From Drechmeria coniospora (taxonomy: Eukaryota > Ascomycota > Sordariomycetes > Hypocreales > Ophiocordycipitaceae): a stretch of DNA of 64,000 nucleotides. The stretch is from the NCBI RefSeq assembly GCF_001625195.1, contig NC_054389.1, positions 6,382,520 through 6,446,519 on the forward strand. The letters are read 5' to 3'. The notes under the pieces are model-generated. The model did not search any database and was not told the origin of the DNA. It saw nothing but the letters and a program-made list of their open reading frames with translations. A program made the translations under genes and the position numbers. This document shows, one piece after another, positions 31,343 to 42,511 of this stretch. Within the stretch, counting starts at the first letter, position 1; each line of letters opens with the position of its first letter.

Positions 31343-33858
31343 GATGGCGGTGTTGCTATGATGAATCTAGGGCTGCGCACGGTATGCGGGGTTGGTGGCG
31401 GCGGCGACGACGAGGGACTCGACGTGATGCAGATGCGATGCGATGCGATGAGCTCGATGCAGGACGACATCCTCCCTCGGCGGCCTGATCATCTTTATAG
31501 TATTGCCTTTCCGTGGTGGCCATCCGGAGGCTCCTCACAGCATCCATCTAGATGTACGAATCCTGACGGCATATACGAGTCGAACGTTGCATCGTGGTGC
31601 AGCCTCGAGTGGCCGAAAATAGCATCACGCCAACGACAACAGCCACAAGTACACGTTCAGTACGTGCTGTAGGTACCAGTATAGTAGTAAGTATATGGGT
31701 TCTGTGCACAGCTGACAATGATCATGACGTGGGATGCGGCCACGGAACGAAGTACTTGTGCTCGTACATGGTACTTGCGCACGCGTAGAAGCCGGGAATA
31801 CGAGACTGGACCGGGACATGCATGTCCACAAGGTGGTGCTGCACTTGGATGTGCGAGTACAGCGTACACGCAGCTCGACTTGACAAGGTCTCGCGCGCCA
31901 GCCGGAGTCACGGACCTCTCCATCATCATTGCTACGTCGGTAGGTGAAGATGGCGGAAACTTTGAACGGGCGTTTGTTGATGTTACGGCGCGAGGGTGCG
32001 ACCATGGCATCGTACCACAACCGCACGGCACTGCTGTGCTTCCAAGGAGATGCTATCACGGCGGCGGAAATGTGGTCGGCTGCAGGACATGGCCTCAAAT
32101 GTCCGACCCAATCGACGGTGCATCATCTTCGTATTGACGGGGACGGTGTGCCGTGGTCGGCTGATGCTTTCATGCAACTGCGGGAACGCAGCGCCGGGAC
32201 GAGGGATAAGATTGTAGACTGATTCGGTCGAACTTGACCGCCGTGTGCGGCTCGGCACCGGCAACAAACACGAGGCTCGCCTTTTGGGCTTTCGTGTTGG
32301 TTGCCGATCTGCCTCCCTCATCAGGGACTCGGGGGGGGGGGGGGGCAGAGCATCGTGCGTTCGGGTGGGACGACCGCTCGTCGGTGAGTGCTCTCCGCAC
32401 TCGTATCTGCAGTGGTACCCGTCACTCATGCCGACGTCCGTTCGATCCTTTGTTGAGCGGAGAGTGGAGTGGAGAGGAAGCCAAGGGGGGTCGAGTGCAT
32501 GCAGGCTGGTTCAAGCGAATATGGATGTCGAGGCTGGAAGCTGCTGCGCTCTGCCCGACGGCTGCCGGCTGATTCTGATTCTGCGTCCAGCACGTGCTGC
32601 ACAGGCTTTCCAAGGTCCAGAGAAAGCCACGGGGGCTTCGCCGATGCTGCGATGCTGCGAAGAGAGAGGAATATTGCGGCCTAGGGCGGGACGGAGCGGA
32701 TGAGAGCCTCTTGCAGCTCGCCGATGGCCAATGTGCTCGCGGCCGCGGGCGCACGTTCGGCAAACGAGCAAAATTCATTCTTGACAGTGATTGTGCGCAC
32801 AGGGCGCTGTCCAGTCACGCACAGATTTGATGTCATTACAGAACCACAGTCAGGTGTTTCAACGATGCCTGCTGGGAAGGAGGAAAAACTCGGTAGGAAC
32901 AGCGGCACGGGGTAAGTTGGTAGGCAAGAATCAAGGCAGAGATGCCAGGCAGGCGTCTCTCCTACCGTACAAGTATAAAGTACCTAGGCAAGTACTTACG
33001 TGTACGTGAACAGTGGTCGGCGTGGGAGCTGGCGGATGTACAAGTACAAGTACTCCGTACTTAATATGGGTTTGCAATTACTACTAGGTACTATCAGTAA
33101 CACTTGTACGGAGTAGATACCTAGTAATTACTAGTAGGTACCTAGTACGGAAGTATAGGTGATGTACGCATGCTGCTCCCCGTACTTGCAGTACTCCGTA
33201 CAGTGGGTTAAGCTCCTGTAGTGCACAATCACTTACTGTACCTAGTACTTAAGTGAGTGTCTCAGGTCAGGACTACGGAGAACGGAGTGCGGAGTGCATG
33301 TTCTTGTACTGTAATGACGGAGTACGGAGTTTGTACTTGTACTCCGCACTTGTACGTTCACTCGCATGTGCACCTACATTTAATCACTGTACACCACACC
33401 GTAATAAGTACCTACATACACCCACGGTAATGCACCAAAGTACACCTTCTCGTACACCTACTGGTGCTCCGTACTCTGCAATACTTGCAGCACAAACCCC
33501 CAGGCCACAGCACATGGCAAGTGCCTGCGGAGCGAATGGCAGTGCAACGTCTCAGCAAGCCAAGCACAATCAGATACGGGGTGCGGATTGTGGGTGGGCC
33601 GGAGCCGCAGAGGAATGTGGAGCCCTAGCTTTAAGCTGTTTCCGCAATCGGCCCCTCCCAAGAAACAAAAGTCAAATCGGCCTGATGGATGGCCAACTTC
33701 CTCCGTCTCACGGTGCAACCCGGTAGAAGCCGTTCATTCCCAAGCACGAAACGACACGGTACGACACGATACGACACGGTACGACACGGCTCGGCACGGC
33801 TCGGCACGGCAATCGTCTCCGCGGCGTCCACTACCGACGAGGGAGTCTAGCGGAAAGC
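31343..33858. repeat. 2.5-kb spacer with G-run, GTAC islands and a dispersed repeat
   Basis: No gene is supported. It contains a 15-nt G run (32331..32345), one copy of a dispersed ~65-bp repeat (32406..32475), dense GTAC islands at 31650-31860 and 32965-33490, and a 10-bp phased repeat just before THR1. Confidence 0.7.
33751..33810 (+). repeat. Six 10-bp units upstream of THR1
   Basis: Four units of ACGACACGGT (one with GAT, the last ending GGC) are followed by two of TCGGCACGGC, in perfect 10-bp register. They end 48 bp before the THR1 ATG, so they lie in its core promoter or 5' UTR. Confidence 0.9.
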
Positions 33859-35103
33859 ATGGAGTCGTTCGTCATCAAGACGCCCTCCTCGAGCGCCAAC
33901 ATCGGCCCTGGGTTCGACGTCATCGGCCTCGCCTTGACCATCTACCTCGAGCTGCACGTCACCATCGACCGCTCCAAAGGCTCGTCGGAGCACCCGCTCA
34001 ACTGCCGCGTCACGTACGAGGGCGAGGGCGAGGCCGACATTAGCCTCGATCCCCAGAGCAACCTCCTCACGCGCGTGGCCCTCTACGTGCTGCGATGTCA
34101 CGACCAGCGCGCCTTCCCCGTCGAGACGCATGTGCACATCAAGAACCCGATTCCGCTCGGCCGCGGCCTCGGCAGCTCGGGCGCCGCTGTCGTCGCCGGC
34201 GTGATGCTCGGCAAGGAGGTCGGCCGGCTGCACCACCTCGACAATGACAGGCTGTTCGACTACTGCCTCATGATCGGTGCGCTTGCCTCCCCTTCTTCCC
34301 TTACCTTGCCTTTCCTTCCCGGCATCGGGGGCATGGCGTGGCGTGGTCGCCGATGCGAGCATTGATGGCCGTCGCAGAGAGACACCCCGACAACGTGGGC
34401 GCTGCGCTCTTTGGTGGCTTCGTCGGCACCTACCTCAAGCCCCTGACGGCCGCCGATGTCGCCCGTACCGAGATCCCTCTGAGCGAGGTCTTGCCGGCAC
34501 CCGCCGGCGGCGTGGACACGGGCAAGAAACCGCCCGAGCCCCCGATGGGCATTGGCCACCACATCAAGTTCCCCTGGGCCAAGGAGATCAAGGCCGTGGC
34601 CATCATCCCCGACTTTGTGGTGCCGACGCACGAGGCGAGAGCGGTGCTGCCCGAAAAGTACACCCGGCCCGATGTCGTGAGTGACCATGATCCCTCCGTG
34701 TCGACGCGTAGCTCGCTCGCCGAAGCCGCGAGGCCGCTGCTGACCGGCGCAGACGTTCAACCTGCAGCGGATTGCCCTGCTACCCGTCGCCCTGGGCCAG
34801 TCGCCTCCCGACCCCGAACTCATCCACCTTGCCATGCAGGACAGGATCCACCAGCCGTACCGCCAGACGCTCATCCCCGGCCTCACGGAGGTTGTCGAGT
34901 CCATGTCGCCCAAGACGCAGGCGGGATTCCTGGGCGTGTGCCTGTCCGGCGCCGGCCCCACCATCCTGGCGCTCGCGACGGACCACTTTGAGGAGATTGC
35001 AAACAAGATCATCGACACGCTTCGACGATGCAACGAGAAGAAGGACTTGCGGTGCGAGTGGAAGGTCTTGGTTCCGGCGGAGGGTACCCACGTCATCCGA
35101 TAG
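33859..35103 (+). CDS. THR1: Homoserine kinase (355 aa)
   Basis: Homoserine kinase phosphorylates homoserine with ATP, the penultimate step of threonine synthesis, in the cytosol. It is a GHMP-superfamily kinase. Three exons: 33859..34276, 34378..34676 and 34753..35103. The junctions give ..DYCLMIERHPDN.. and ..RPDVVTFNLQR.., both family-typical. Motifs are SSANIGPGFDVIG near the N-terminus, PLGRGLGSSGAAVVAG (phosphate-binding GHMP loop, about residues 97-112), HPDNVGAALFGGF, and LSGAGPTILAL near the C-terminus. Length and all motifs are intact. A phased 10-bp repeat lies directly upstream. Confidence 0.97.
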
Positions 35104-37106
35104 CGCGCCCGGCGCCCGACGGGCCATTGGCGCGCACGCATGGCGGTAGAGATGGATGACCGAACTGATGGCAGAAGACCAAGATGTCGAGGGACGCATG
35201 ACGGTCGCGCATCGTGGAAGCCACCTGCTCCATGTCCTGGTGGCGGTCGACGCATTCGATACATAATGTGAGGATGTTAATACTACAATGAACCCTACCA
35301 TGGCACACCTTCCGTGCTCCGTAATGATTCTTCGAAAAGCTTGACGTTTGCAGATTTGCGAGCCACAGGTCCATGTGCTTACCGATGCCTGCCGTCGTGG
35401 GGAGCGGCCAGATCGGGGGATGGACAGGGCGGCTGCTTGATGAATGCCGACTTGCTTTCCATGATGAGAAACGCTCGAGGATACACCTGACAAGGATATT
35501 CTCCAGGTCGCGACGATGTCCTCCAGGTCACGCCGTTTAAAGTAGAAAGAGAGAAGAAGTCGGTTGTCTAATGTCTCATCATCATGGTCAACAACGCCGC
35601 ATCATCGGCGTCTTGCGCCACAAAGCCCCGAACAACCTTGCCCGCCTGCTCGGATAACCACTTGTTTTCTGCTGCTGCTCTCCAGCTGATGGCTTGCTTG
35701 GACTTTCTGCACCTTGCAAATTTGGCCAACGCTCAGTCGACAAGCGGCTGCTGCAGTGGTACCCTTCACTCAGAAGTACGTCCGTTCGATCCTCAGTTGC
35801 GTCGAGAGTTGTGGCGGACGACGAGCAGTGGCAGGAGCGGAAGGATTTCCAGCCAAGTACTCCGCACTAGGTACCTACAGCATGATGCAGCAAGTACCGA
35901 GTATACGATACTCCGTATATGTAAGTACCATTATATTAGTTGATAATGCATTCCGTAGGTGTATTCTGTACATACTAATAAGCATCAGCACTCCTCAGCA
36001 GATGCATTTGCACTAAGTATAGGTGTACTTACAGCACAGTACTATGGACTGTAAAGTACCTACTTATGAAGCAGGGTATGTACACTGCAAACTACAGTAC
36101 ATTACTTACTGAACAAGTACTGGGTACTCCGTACCGTTGCACTCGGTCCTTGCCAAGTGCCTACCCCACACCCCCTCAAAACGGGCACAACAGCACAAGA
36201 TCTAGAACATTGGCAAGATCTAGAACACTACTGTACTTGTACTAGCTACGTGATACCTTCATGTAGAAGGAGGGGAGTAATTTGGCACGGATGGTGAAGC
36301 ATCTTGAGAAGCCATTCTCAAAGTTCACTTTCGACTGAAGAACGGGATGAAAATACAGAATGTCCAAGGTGTCGCATTTGATGTATCCAATCCCGACAAC
36401 AAACTACCAAAGCAGAAGGATGCCGAGCTCCTTCGGCCGTAGGACGGCAATGCTACTGTACTATACTGCACACCCAAAGTACTCCGTGCGAACTATTCGT
36501 GTTCTTGCCGTACAGGTAAGTAGATGTACACCTTAAATACAGATTACGCACCTGCGATGTGCTGTCGCAGTACATGTACGTAGTACTTGTCGTGTACGGT
36601 GTACTGTACAGTACTTGGGGTTCGGCGTCAGTAGGTCTGAGTATAGTAGGAAGCAGAGTGCGACAATCCTTGTCCTCGATACGATAGAATACTTACATGC
36701 GTGCAAAACGCAGACGAATTACCTATGCATTACGAATGAAGAAATTATACACTAGCATCCATAAAAGTATTCAGATCCGTTCGTACTCGGTGTGCTTTTT
36801 GTGAGACTACGGACCCGTACTGTGTACCTGGTACAGCTCTCGCATAAATACGTCGACCTCTCAGTGCCGGTACTGGCAGCTCGATTCTGCCCATACATTC
36901 TCTATCCTCGCCTTCGTCCGCCATCATCGTCTCGCACCCAGCAGGTCACATCCCATCTGCTGTTCATCTGTACCATTCACCGCCCTATTTGCACCGCTTC
37001 ACCGAAGAAGACGCTCTGCCAGCATCGTGTCCCGCTCTCTCGGTCCTGGCCATTCATCTCGAGCCTCTGGTTTATTCTCTCATGGTCCTCGCTTCCCTCG
37101 CACGCA
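35104..37106. repeat. 2-kb spacer rich in GTAC islands
   Basis: No gene is supported. GTAC islands lie at 35855-36130 and 36470-36640. A second copy of the dispersed ~65-bp repeat is at 35747..35815. The long leader before the secreted-protein gene (36792-37106) is open but has no protein-like character. Confidence 0.7.
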
Positions 37107-37724
37107 ATGCGTCTTTGTCCCGTCTCTACCATTCTTGTCCACCTTCTTGCTACTCCCATCGTTGCTGGCTTGGCCATCGCCTCTCCGGCCACGGCGGTCG
37201 ATTTTGTAAGGGGACCCAATGACGCCACGAAATCGAAGCTGGAAAATTGGTGGACGGTTCGTGGCTTCAACTTCTACCAATCGATCATCTTTCACAGCCG
37301 CGATAACCATACCTCGTCGAGTTATATCAACTTTTCCCTTACCCATCCGGCCGTTCCCTACACGGCCCGGTGCTCGGCCGAGACTGGCAAAACATCCGGC
37401 TCCTCACTCTCCAAGAAGATGTTGGACTTTTTGTACGGCGCGAATACATACCTCTGCCGCGTACCTAATACCGGAGACTCTGCCCGCTTTCGCTACGATA
37501 GTTTGACCGGCGAGCTTAGCATTTCCCACATCTTCATCTACCCATACACGGGAGTGGGATATTATAATGTGACGGGGAGCGTCAGGCTGAACTGCGCAGA
37601 AGACTTCGAGCATGAGCCGAACTGGACGAAGGAGCAGGTATATTCAAATCGCACCATGGCCTGCACCGATATTACCGTCAAATTCCCCGCAACAAAGGCG
37701 GAGTTTTGGGAATGGGCAGTATAG
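37107..37724 (+). CDS. Small secreted protein, possibly AA1-like (205 aa)
   Basis: An intronless frame is predicted to be secreted. ATG 37107 starts a clear signal peptide (VSTILVHLLATPIVAGLAIA) ending at ASPATA; the open frame extends upstream, but that part lacks targeting features. The mature part has four cysteines, in TARCSA, YLCRV, LNCAE and MACTD, consistent with two disulfides. NHTS, NFS, NVT, NWT and NRT are candidate glycosylation sites. Alternating hydrophobic strands (WWTVRGFNFYQSIIF, ISHIFIY) and the Cys layout recall the AA1-like/Alt a 1-type beta-barrel secreted proteins of ascomycetes; that is a weak family guess. Confidence 0.65.
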   Translation: MRLCPVSTILVHLLATPIVAGLAIASPATAVDFVRGPNDATKSKLENWWTVRGFNFYQSIIFHSRDNHTSSSYINFSLTHPAVPYTARCSAETGKTSGSSLSKKMLDFLYGANTYLCRVPNTGDSARFRYDSLTGELSISHIFIYPYTGVGYYNVTGSVRLNCAEDFEHEPNWTKEQVYSNRTMACTDITVKFPATKAEFWEWAV

Positions 37725-38512
37725 GGGACGTCCAGCCTATATCCGACGGGCACCTACCGCACGGAACTCGTATGAGTTACCAGGATCCTGGACGCCGAAC
37801 CACCGTCCCATGTATTAAACGTTGGCTGTTTGTGACGGAGAGCGAATGAACGACGATGCAACCACATGTAGCAAATGTCATGATGACCTGCAACTGATAT
37901 CTGTATATAAATTGGCGTTTATGGGTAATTGAAGGCGATGGGCGAAGAAGGTATTAGTAAACGTACCTAGTAACTATCTGCTTCTGCTTCTGCTTCTGCT
38001 TCTGCTTCTTCTCATATACTTACTACTGTACTGTAAATGTACTGCAAGAATGTGACCGTGGTACTGTGCACTCCGTCGTACGAATGAGTTTATCATGTGT
38101 GATCGATATGTACTTGTAGATGTGCATGTAAGTATTAAGTGCAAGTACGACATTAATGGTATGGATCAAGCAAGAATACGACTTGATTATAGTACCAAGC
38201 CATTGGCATTACCGGCACAGTAGCCCCACTTGAGCTCCAACTCGCCATGATGCACGAATCGTCGGTTTCCTTAGTACTTGTACGCCGTACTCTGTACCAA
38301 TTCGCGCTTAATAATATCGTCGGCGACACGCGCCGAAAAAGTATCCTCCCCTCCCGTTTCTGTCACCAATCGTCGTACCGAGCAAGGTCATACACTGACA
38401 GGCCGGCCCATCTGGATGTGCCGTCGTCTGTGCTTGTTCGCCTTGGCTTGACTCGTTGGCCGATTTCCCGACATTGTCCTTTTCGGAGGATCGCGTCAAC
38501 AACGTATTCACG
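37725..38512. other. Spacer with hexanucleotide repeat
   Basis: No gene is visible. It contains a (CTTCTG)n tract at 37978..38013 and scattered GTAC words at 38020-38150. Confidence 0.6.
37978..38013 (+). repeat. (CTTCTG)n microsatellite
   Basis: About five perfect CTTCTG units with degenerate ends. Confidence 0.9.
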
Positions 38513-39632
38513 ATGGCGTCGGCCTCGAGCAAGGTCGGCGGTTTGACCGTTGCGCTGCGCATCATCACCCCTCTGGCACTCGGATCCGCAGGATACGCAG
38601 CTTCGCGCGTCAACTGGCCTGTGGCCATCAGGGCCTTCCTGACAGGTCCGGGCCGGACCTCGCGCGTCTTGCTGCTGCTCATGGTCATCTTCAACTGGAA
38701 GAATCTTCCGTTTGCGTGGACAGTATGCCTCCTCACACCCCCCCTCTCCTACCTCGGCAGCAAGGACCAATGACGAGCGGGATGACTGACGGTCGACGCG
38801 GCAGTACCGAGTCTTCTCCGCCATCATCTACCATAGCATCCTCCGCAAAGGACCCCAGCTGCCGCCCCGTGCCCTCTTCAAGCCCATCATTTCGTCGACG
38901 CACACGCCCCTCCTCGAGATCGACTACAACCTGCACAAGTCCAACTCGACCTACTTCACCGACCTCGACGTCTCGCGCTCCCACCTCGTCAGCTACCTCT
39001 GCCGTCCGGGCCTGCGCAAGCTCGCCCACAACAGGCAGACGCACCTCATCCGCGACCCCAAGACGGGCGAGACCATCCGCGGCTCCTTCGGCGTCATGCT
39101 CGGCGCCGTTTCCTGCAGCTTCAAGAGCGAGATCAACGCCTACGCCGGCTACGAGCTCTGGACCCGCCTCCTCTCCTGGGACCGCAAGTGGATATACATC
39201 GTCACCCACTTTGTGCCCAAGGGCGCCGCCCGCCCGACCGAGTGGATCGACCCGCGATTTGGCAACGTTCGCACGAGGCCCGCCGGCGATTCCGCCACCC
39301 GACCCGAGCCGAAGATCCACGCGACGGCCATCAGCAAGTACGTCTTCAAGCTTGGCCGTTACACCGTTCACCCGGCCATCGTCCTCGCCGAGTCGGGCCT
39401 GCTCCCGGCTCGCCCCGGTGGCTGGACGGGCGGCGAGGGCCAGGTCGGCGACGAGAGCGTTGATGTCAGCCATGTCGACCTGTCCTTCGAGGGCGAGTGG
39501 GACTGGGAGCGCATCGAGGCCCAGAGGAGAAAGGGGATGGAGCTTGCGGGCCAGTTTCAGTCCCTCGACGACGGCCACAACCTCTTTGACGGCGGCAGCA
39601 CGGGTGCGCTCGGCAAATTTGGCCCCTGCTAA
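38513..39632 (+). CDS. THEM6-like hotdog thioesterase-family protein (345 aa)
   Basis: Exons 38513..38722 and 38805..39632, joined by an 82-nt GTATGC..GCAG intron (..FAWT to YRVFSA.., phase 0). The N-terminus has two hydrophobic segments around residues 10-60, probably a membrane anchor. The core LEIDYNLHKSNSTYFTDLD is the hotdog-fold helix start typical of THEM6/4HBT-like proteins, followed by LGAVSCSFKSEIN and YELWTRLLSWDRKWIYIVTHF. Fungal members are often labelled thioesterase-like or, misleadingly, capsule polysaccharide biosynthesis protein. Activity is not established for the family. Confidence 0.8.
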
Positions 39633-39977
39633 CGTGCCAAGATGCCTCGGAGAGGCAACGATGGACTGGTTCCAGTGCGAGAAATGCATTGGCTGGCTGG
39701 CTGACCCGCAGGAGCTGGGAAGTCACGCCGCATTGCACCGATAACGCTCCTGTAGTTCATTTAATGATAGACCAATGATTAACAGTGGAAATGGCCTCCT
39801 TTCCTGCCACCATGGCCCCTCCTGCCACCACAGTTCCTACCGCTACCACAGCTCCTCCTGCTACCGCAGCTCGTCCCCCCTCATGGTCCCCAACGATCTG
39901 AGCTCATATGGCAAGAGATTCTCACCGCGGGTAGTCCAAGCTCATTCGCAACTCCTTTTCCTTCCACTGTCGATGAC
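39633..39977. other. Convergent 3' spacer
   Basis: Between two converging genes. It contains CCT-GCC-ACC-rich imperfect repeats around 39800-39880 but no supported gene. Confidence 0.5.
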
Positions 39978-40478
39978 TCATCGGAACAAGACGCTGGCTG
40001 CGGCGATCGCAGCAATCCCTGCCCAGTCAGAATTAAGGGTCAATGCCACCGAAGTGGACGTCTCCTTTGAACTGCTGCTTAAATTGGCAGTGAAAGGCCG
40101 TTCGAACGTTGCATTTTCGGGAACATTGTTTTGGCAGAATTCGACGACGACCTTGGCAGTGACTGCATCCACTCTCCCCCGTCAGCCACTGGCTCTCACG
40201 ATTTCGAGTGAGGGGACGACAAGTCCACAATATCTACCTGCAATGTCCTCCAGCTCGCAACCAGCCCTGACGAGACACGGCGCAACGGTCTTGATGGTTG
40301 ATGGGAGGGTCCCGCACTGGCAAGCGAAGTCGCCGACACCGCACCCATTGCCCCGAGCACTCTCGAGGAGGCAGCGGACGGAGCATGCAGGGAGCTTTCG
40401 CTGGATGCTGCAGAGATTGATGGCGGCGATGAGGCCGAGCAGGCTGAGCAGGTGCAGGAAGGCGAGGAACTGGTTCAT
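39978..40478 (-). CDS. CFEM-domain protein, probably GPI-anchored (141 aa)
   Basis: Exon 1 (40238..40478) and exon 2 (39978..40162) flank a 75-nt intron (GTAGAT..GCAG, CTGAC branch site). A signal peptide (MNQFLAFLHLLSLLGLIAA) leads to the eight-cysteine CFEM domain: LPACSVRC, NGC, GDFACQC (with the Asp three residues before the fourth Cys that coordinates heme in studied CFEM proteins), APCLVRAGC and the last Cys in VVVEFC. The intron is required to supply the eighth cysteine. After a Ser/Thr-rich stretch the protein ends in a hydrophobic tail (WAGIAAIAAASVLF) fitting GPI attachment. CFEM proteins act in heme/iron capture or surface adhesion. Confidence 0.9.
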
Positions 40479-42511
40479 GTTGGCGACAACGCGACATGAA
40501 CGGAGAAAGCGCCTCGAGGGTGCATGGGCGATGTCCTTGCAAAGCCGGGCTACTCCTTGTCTACAAGAAATCTACACAGTGTATTTCTGATGCAAGGACG
40601 TCGGGCGATGGCCAGAACTTCGCATCCGCTCCAGGCGCGTACAAGGGACTTTCTTGTACGCCTAGCAAGCTCCACGGCAACACAGAATTGTGCCGCAGGT
40701 ACTCCGAACATGCAGTGTAGTTGACTGACCAGGCGCTGGTGTGACGGGCTTCAGGCACAATCCGAGCCTGCTGCTACTCCTGCTACTCTTTCCCGGTTGT
40801 CCAATAGCAGGCGTGGAGAAGGGTTGAGCTGCAAGACCCTGGATGGACCTGCATCTGGTACAACGTAATTATTGGCACCCAGTCTCCGTTCTCGCGTTTG
40901 CGCAATCGAACTTTTAGATGTTTGACAGCGAATAAGACCCCAATGTCGGATGGGACGGGGAGCGCGTGGCGGATATGTGGACAGAAGTCAACAGTACTTT
41001 GTCGTAGGATCATGACAATAGCCTTATCCTGAGCAAGCAAGTCGGTGAAAACCACAGTACGCTCTTGCGAGTGCGTACTGATATTTGTAAGTACGTATTG
41101 CTAGTACAAGTACAGTAGGTGGGTGTACAAGTAATTACAGATAGCGAGCATATTATACTTAAGTATGTACGCATTTGCTTAGTATGCAGCAATCATCATG
41201 TTAGATGCGCGCCGTTGCCTCTTCACGGCAACTTGTCGACACGACACGGCGCTCAACAATGTCCAGTCTATATACTCCGTATACTAAGCAACAGTAAACC
41301 ATTTCTTGCTCCGCGCGCGAAACGGAGGATGAAGCGGCAACGAGCAATTCAAAGTGTTCAGAAACATTATTTGTGTCCTCAGCATCGACTGTTGTTCAGC
41401 CTCAGTGCTTGACTCTATAAATTGTCTCATCACAACAACTCTGAACCACCCGGCTGTCACGGCCGCTCACCAAGGGGGGCTTCCAGCGAAGCTAGAGTGA
41501 AAAAAATGGTTTGCCGTCGGTGACAGCATGGGTTGATCCCCTCGCCTCAAGAATAAGCCCCATCGAGTAACCCAGCTTGCGCCGGGCAATCGCATACCTA
41601 TGAACCTCGACAAAAGTCCTCTGCTCCCGATACCGCTCTGGCGACACAACACGTCCGCCAACCATCAGACCACCCGTCACCGCGGCCGACATCCATCCGC
41701 ACATGTCCGGCTCGGACTCATATCTTCATCCATGGCGTCCAAACATGTGCAAAACGGAGCCGACATCGGTGTGCGAGAGGACGATGTAGCGGTTGGCAGG
41801 GCGTGCACCGCCAGAGGGCCAAGGAGCAAAGGTCAGCCGCAGTGCTTTTATGGCGGCGCGTTTCCGCAAGCTCCCAAAAGGAGTCGTCCGGGGACTTTCT
41901 CCCAAAGCATTTCGAGTGAGAGAGACGCCGCTAGGCGGTGTCTCTGTCTGTAAGCTTCGAATGGCGATTTGTCGACCGAGGGGATGAAGGAGAGAAAGAC
42001 GGTAGGAAGGAAACGAAAAGTTCGAAGCCTTTAATGGGGCAAAATTTTATTGACATAGGCGGGCGTCGTACGGAGCACTTGTACCTACTCCGTACTTACT
42101 CCCTCATTACACGTACGAGTACTCCGTAGGGGATACTTGCATGTGAGTATGCGTACTTGCATGTACATGTAGGCTTCGGATAGTATGCATTTATAGGGGG
42201 GATCCGCATCTGGGTGGGCCTGGCGTGACACCTTTTGTCTTGGCCAATCCGAGAATTGCGTTCGGGGCAGGAAAAGCTCCGGAGCCTCGATTTCAACATC
42301 AGGACCAACACTCGTACTTCGACTTGCGGCTACGGCGTGTGACCTTTCTGTCAGCGAATCCGACTTGCTACCTCCGGAGACGGCACGCGAAACCTTCAAG
42401 ACAGCTACGAATTAGGCTTCGACGCGTATCGCTCTCATCACGCCTCAAGAGGCGAAAGCCAGCAAGCACTAGCTTCAAAGGCCACTTGCACGTGTATCAG
42501 CAGTCCGCACC
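40479..42511. other. 2-kb spacer with a possible gene relic
   Basis: No intact gene is supported. GTAC islands occur at 41055-41180 and 42065-42180. A protein-like minus-strand frame interrupted by one TGA spans about 41492-41953 (see findings). Confidence 0.5.
41492..41953 (-). pseudogene. Possible gene fragment with an in-frame stop
   Basis: A minus-strand frame of ~150 codons is interrupted once by TGA (around 41728) and remains in the same register on both sides. The upstream part contains NRYIVLSHTDVGSVLHMF and the downstream part ERYREQRTFVEVHRYAIARR, which read like real protein. No family is recognised, and no GT..AG pair removes the stop convincingly. A shadow of the opposite strand is possible. 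Confidence 0.3.

Noticed and set aside
36792..37106. N-terminal extension of the small secreted protein
   Set aside because: The frame is open but lacks protein-like character; the signal peptide begins at the internal ATG 37107.
38716..39744. 342-codon plus-strand frame over the thioesterase-like gene
   Set aside because: Ser/Arg/Pro-rich +1 shadow; the true frame has hotdog motifs and a matching intron.
39775..40590. 271-codon plus-strand frame opposite the CFEM gene
   Set aside because: The minus strand carries a complete eight-cysteine CFEM domain with signal peptide and GPI tail; the plus frame has no domain.
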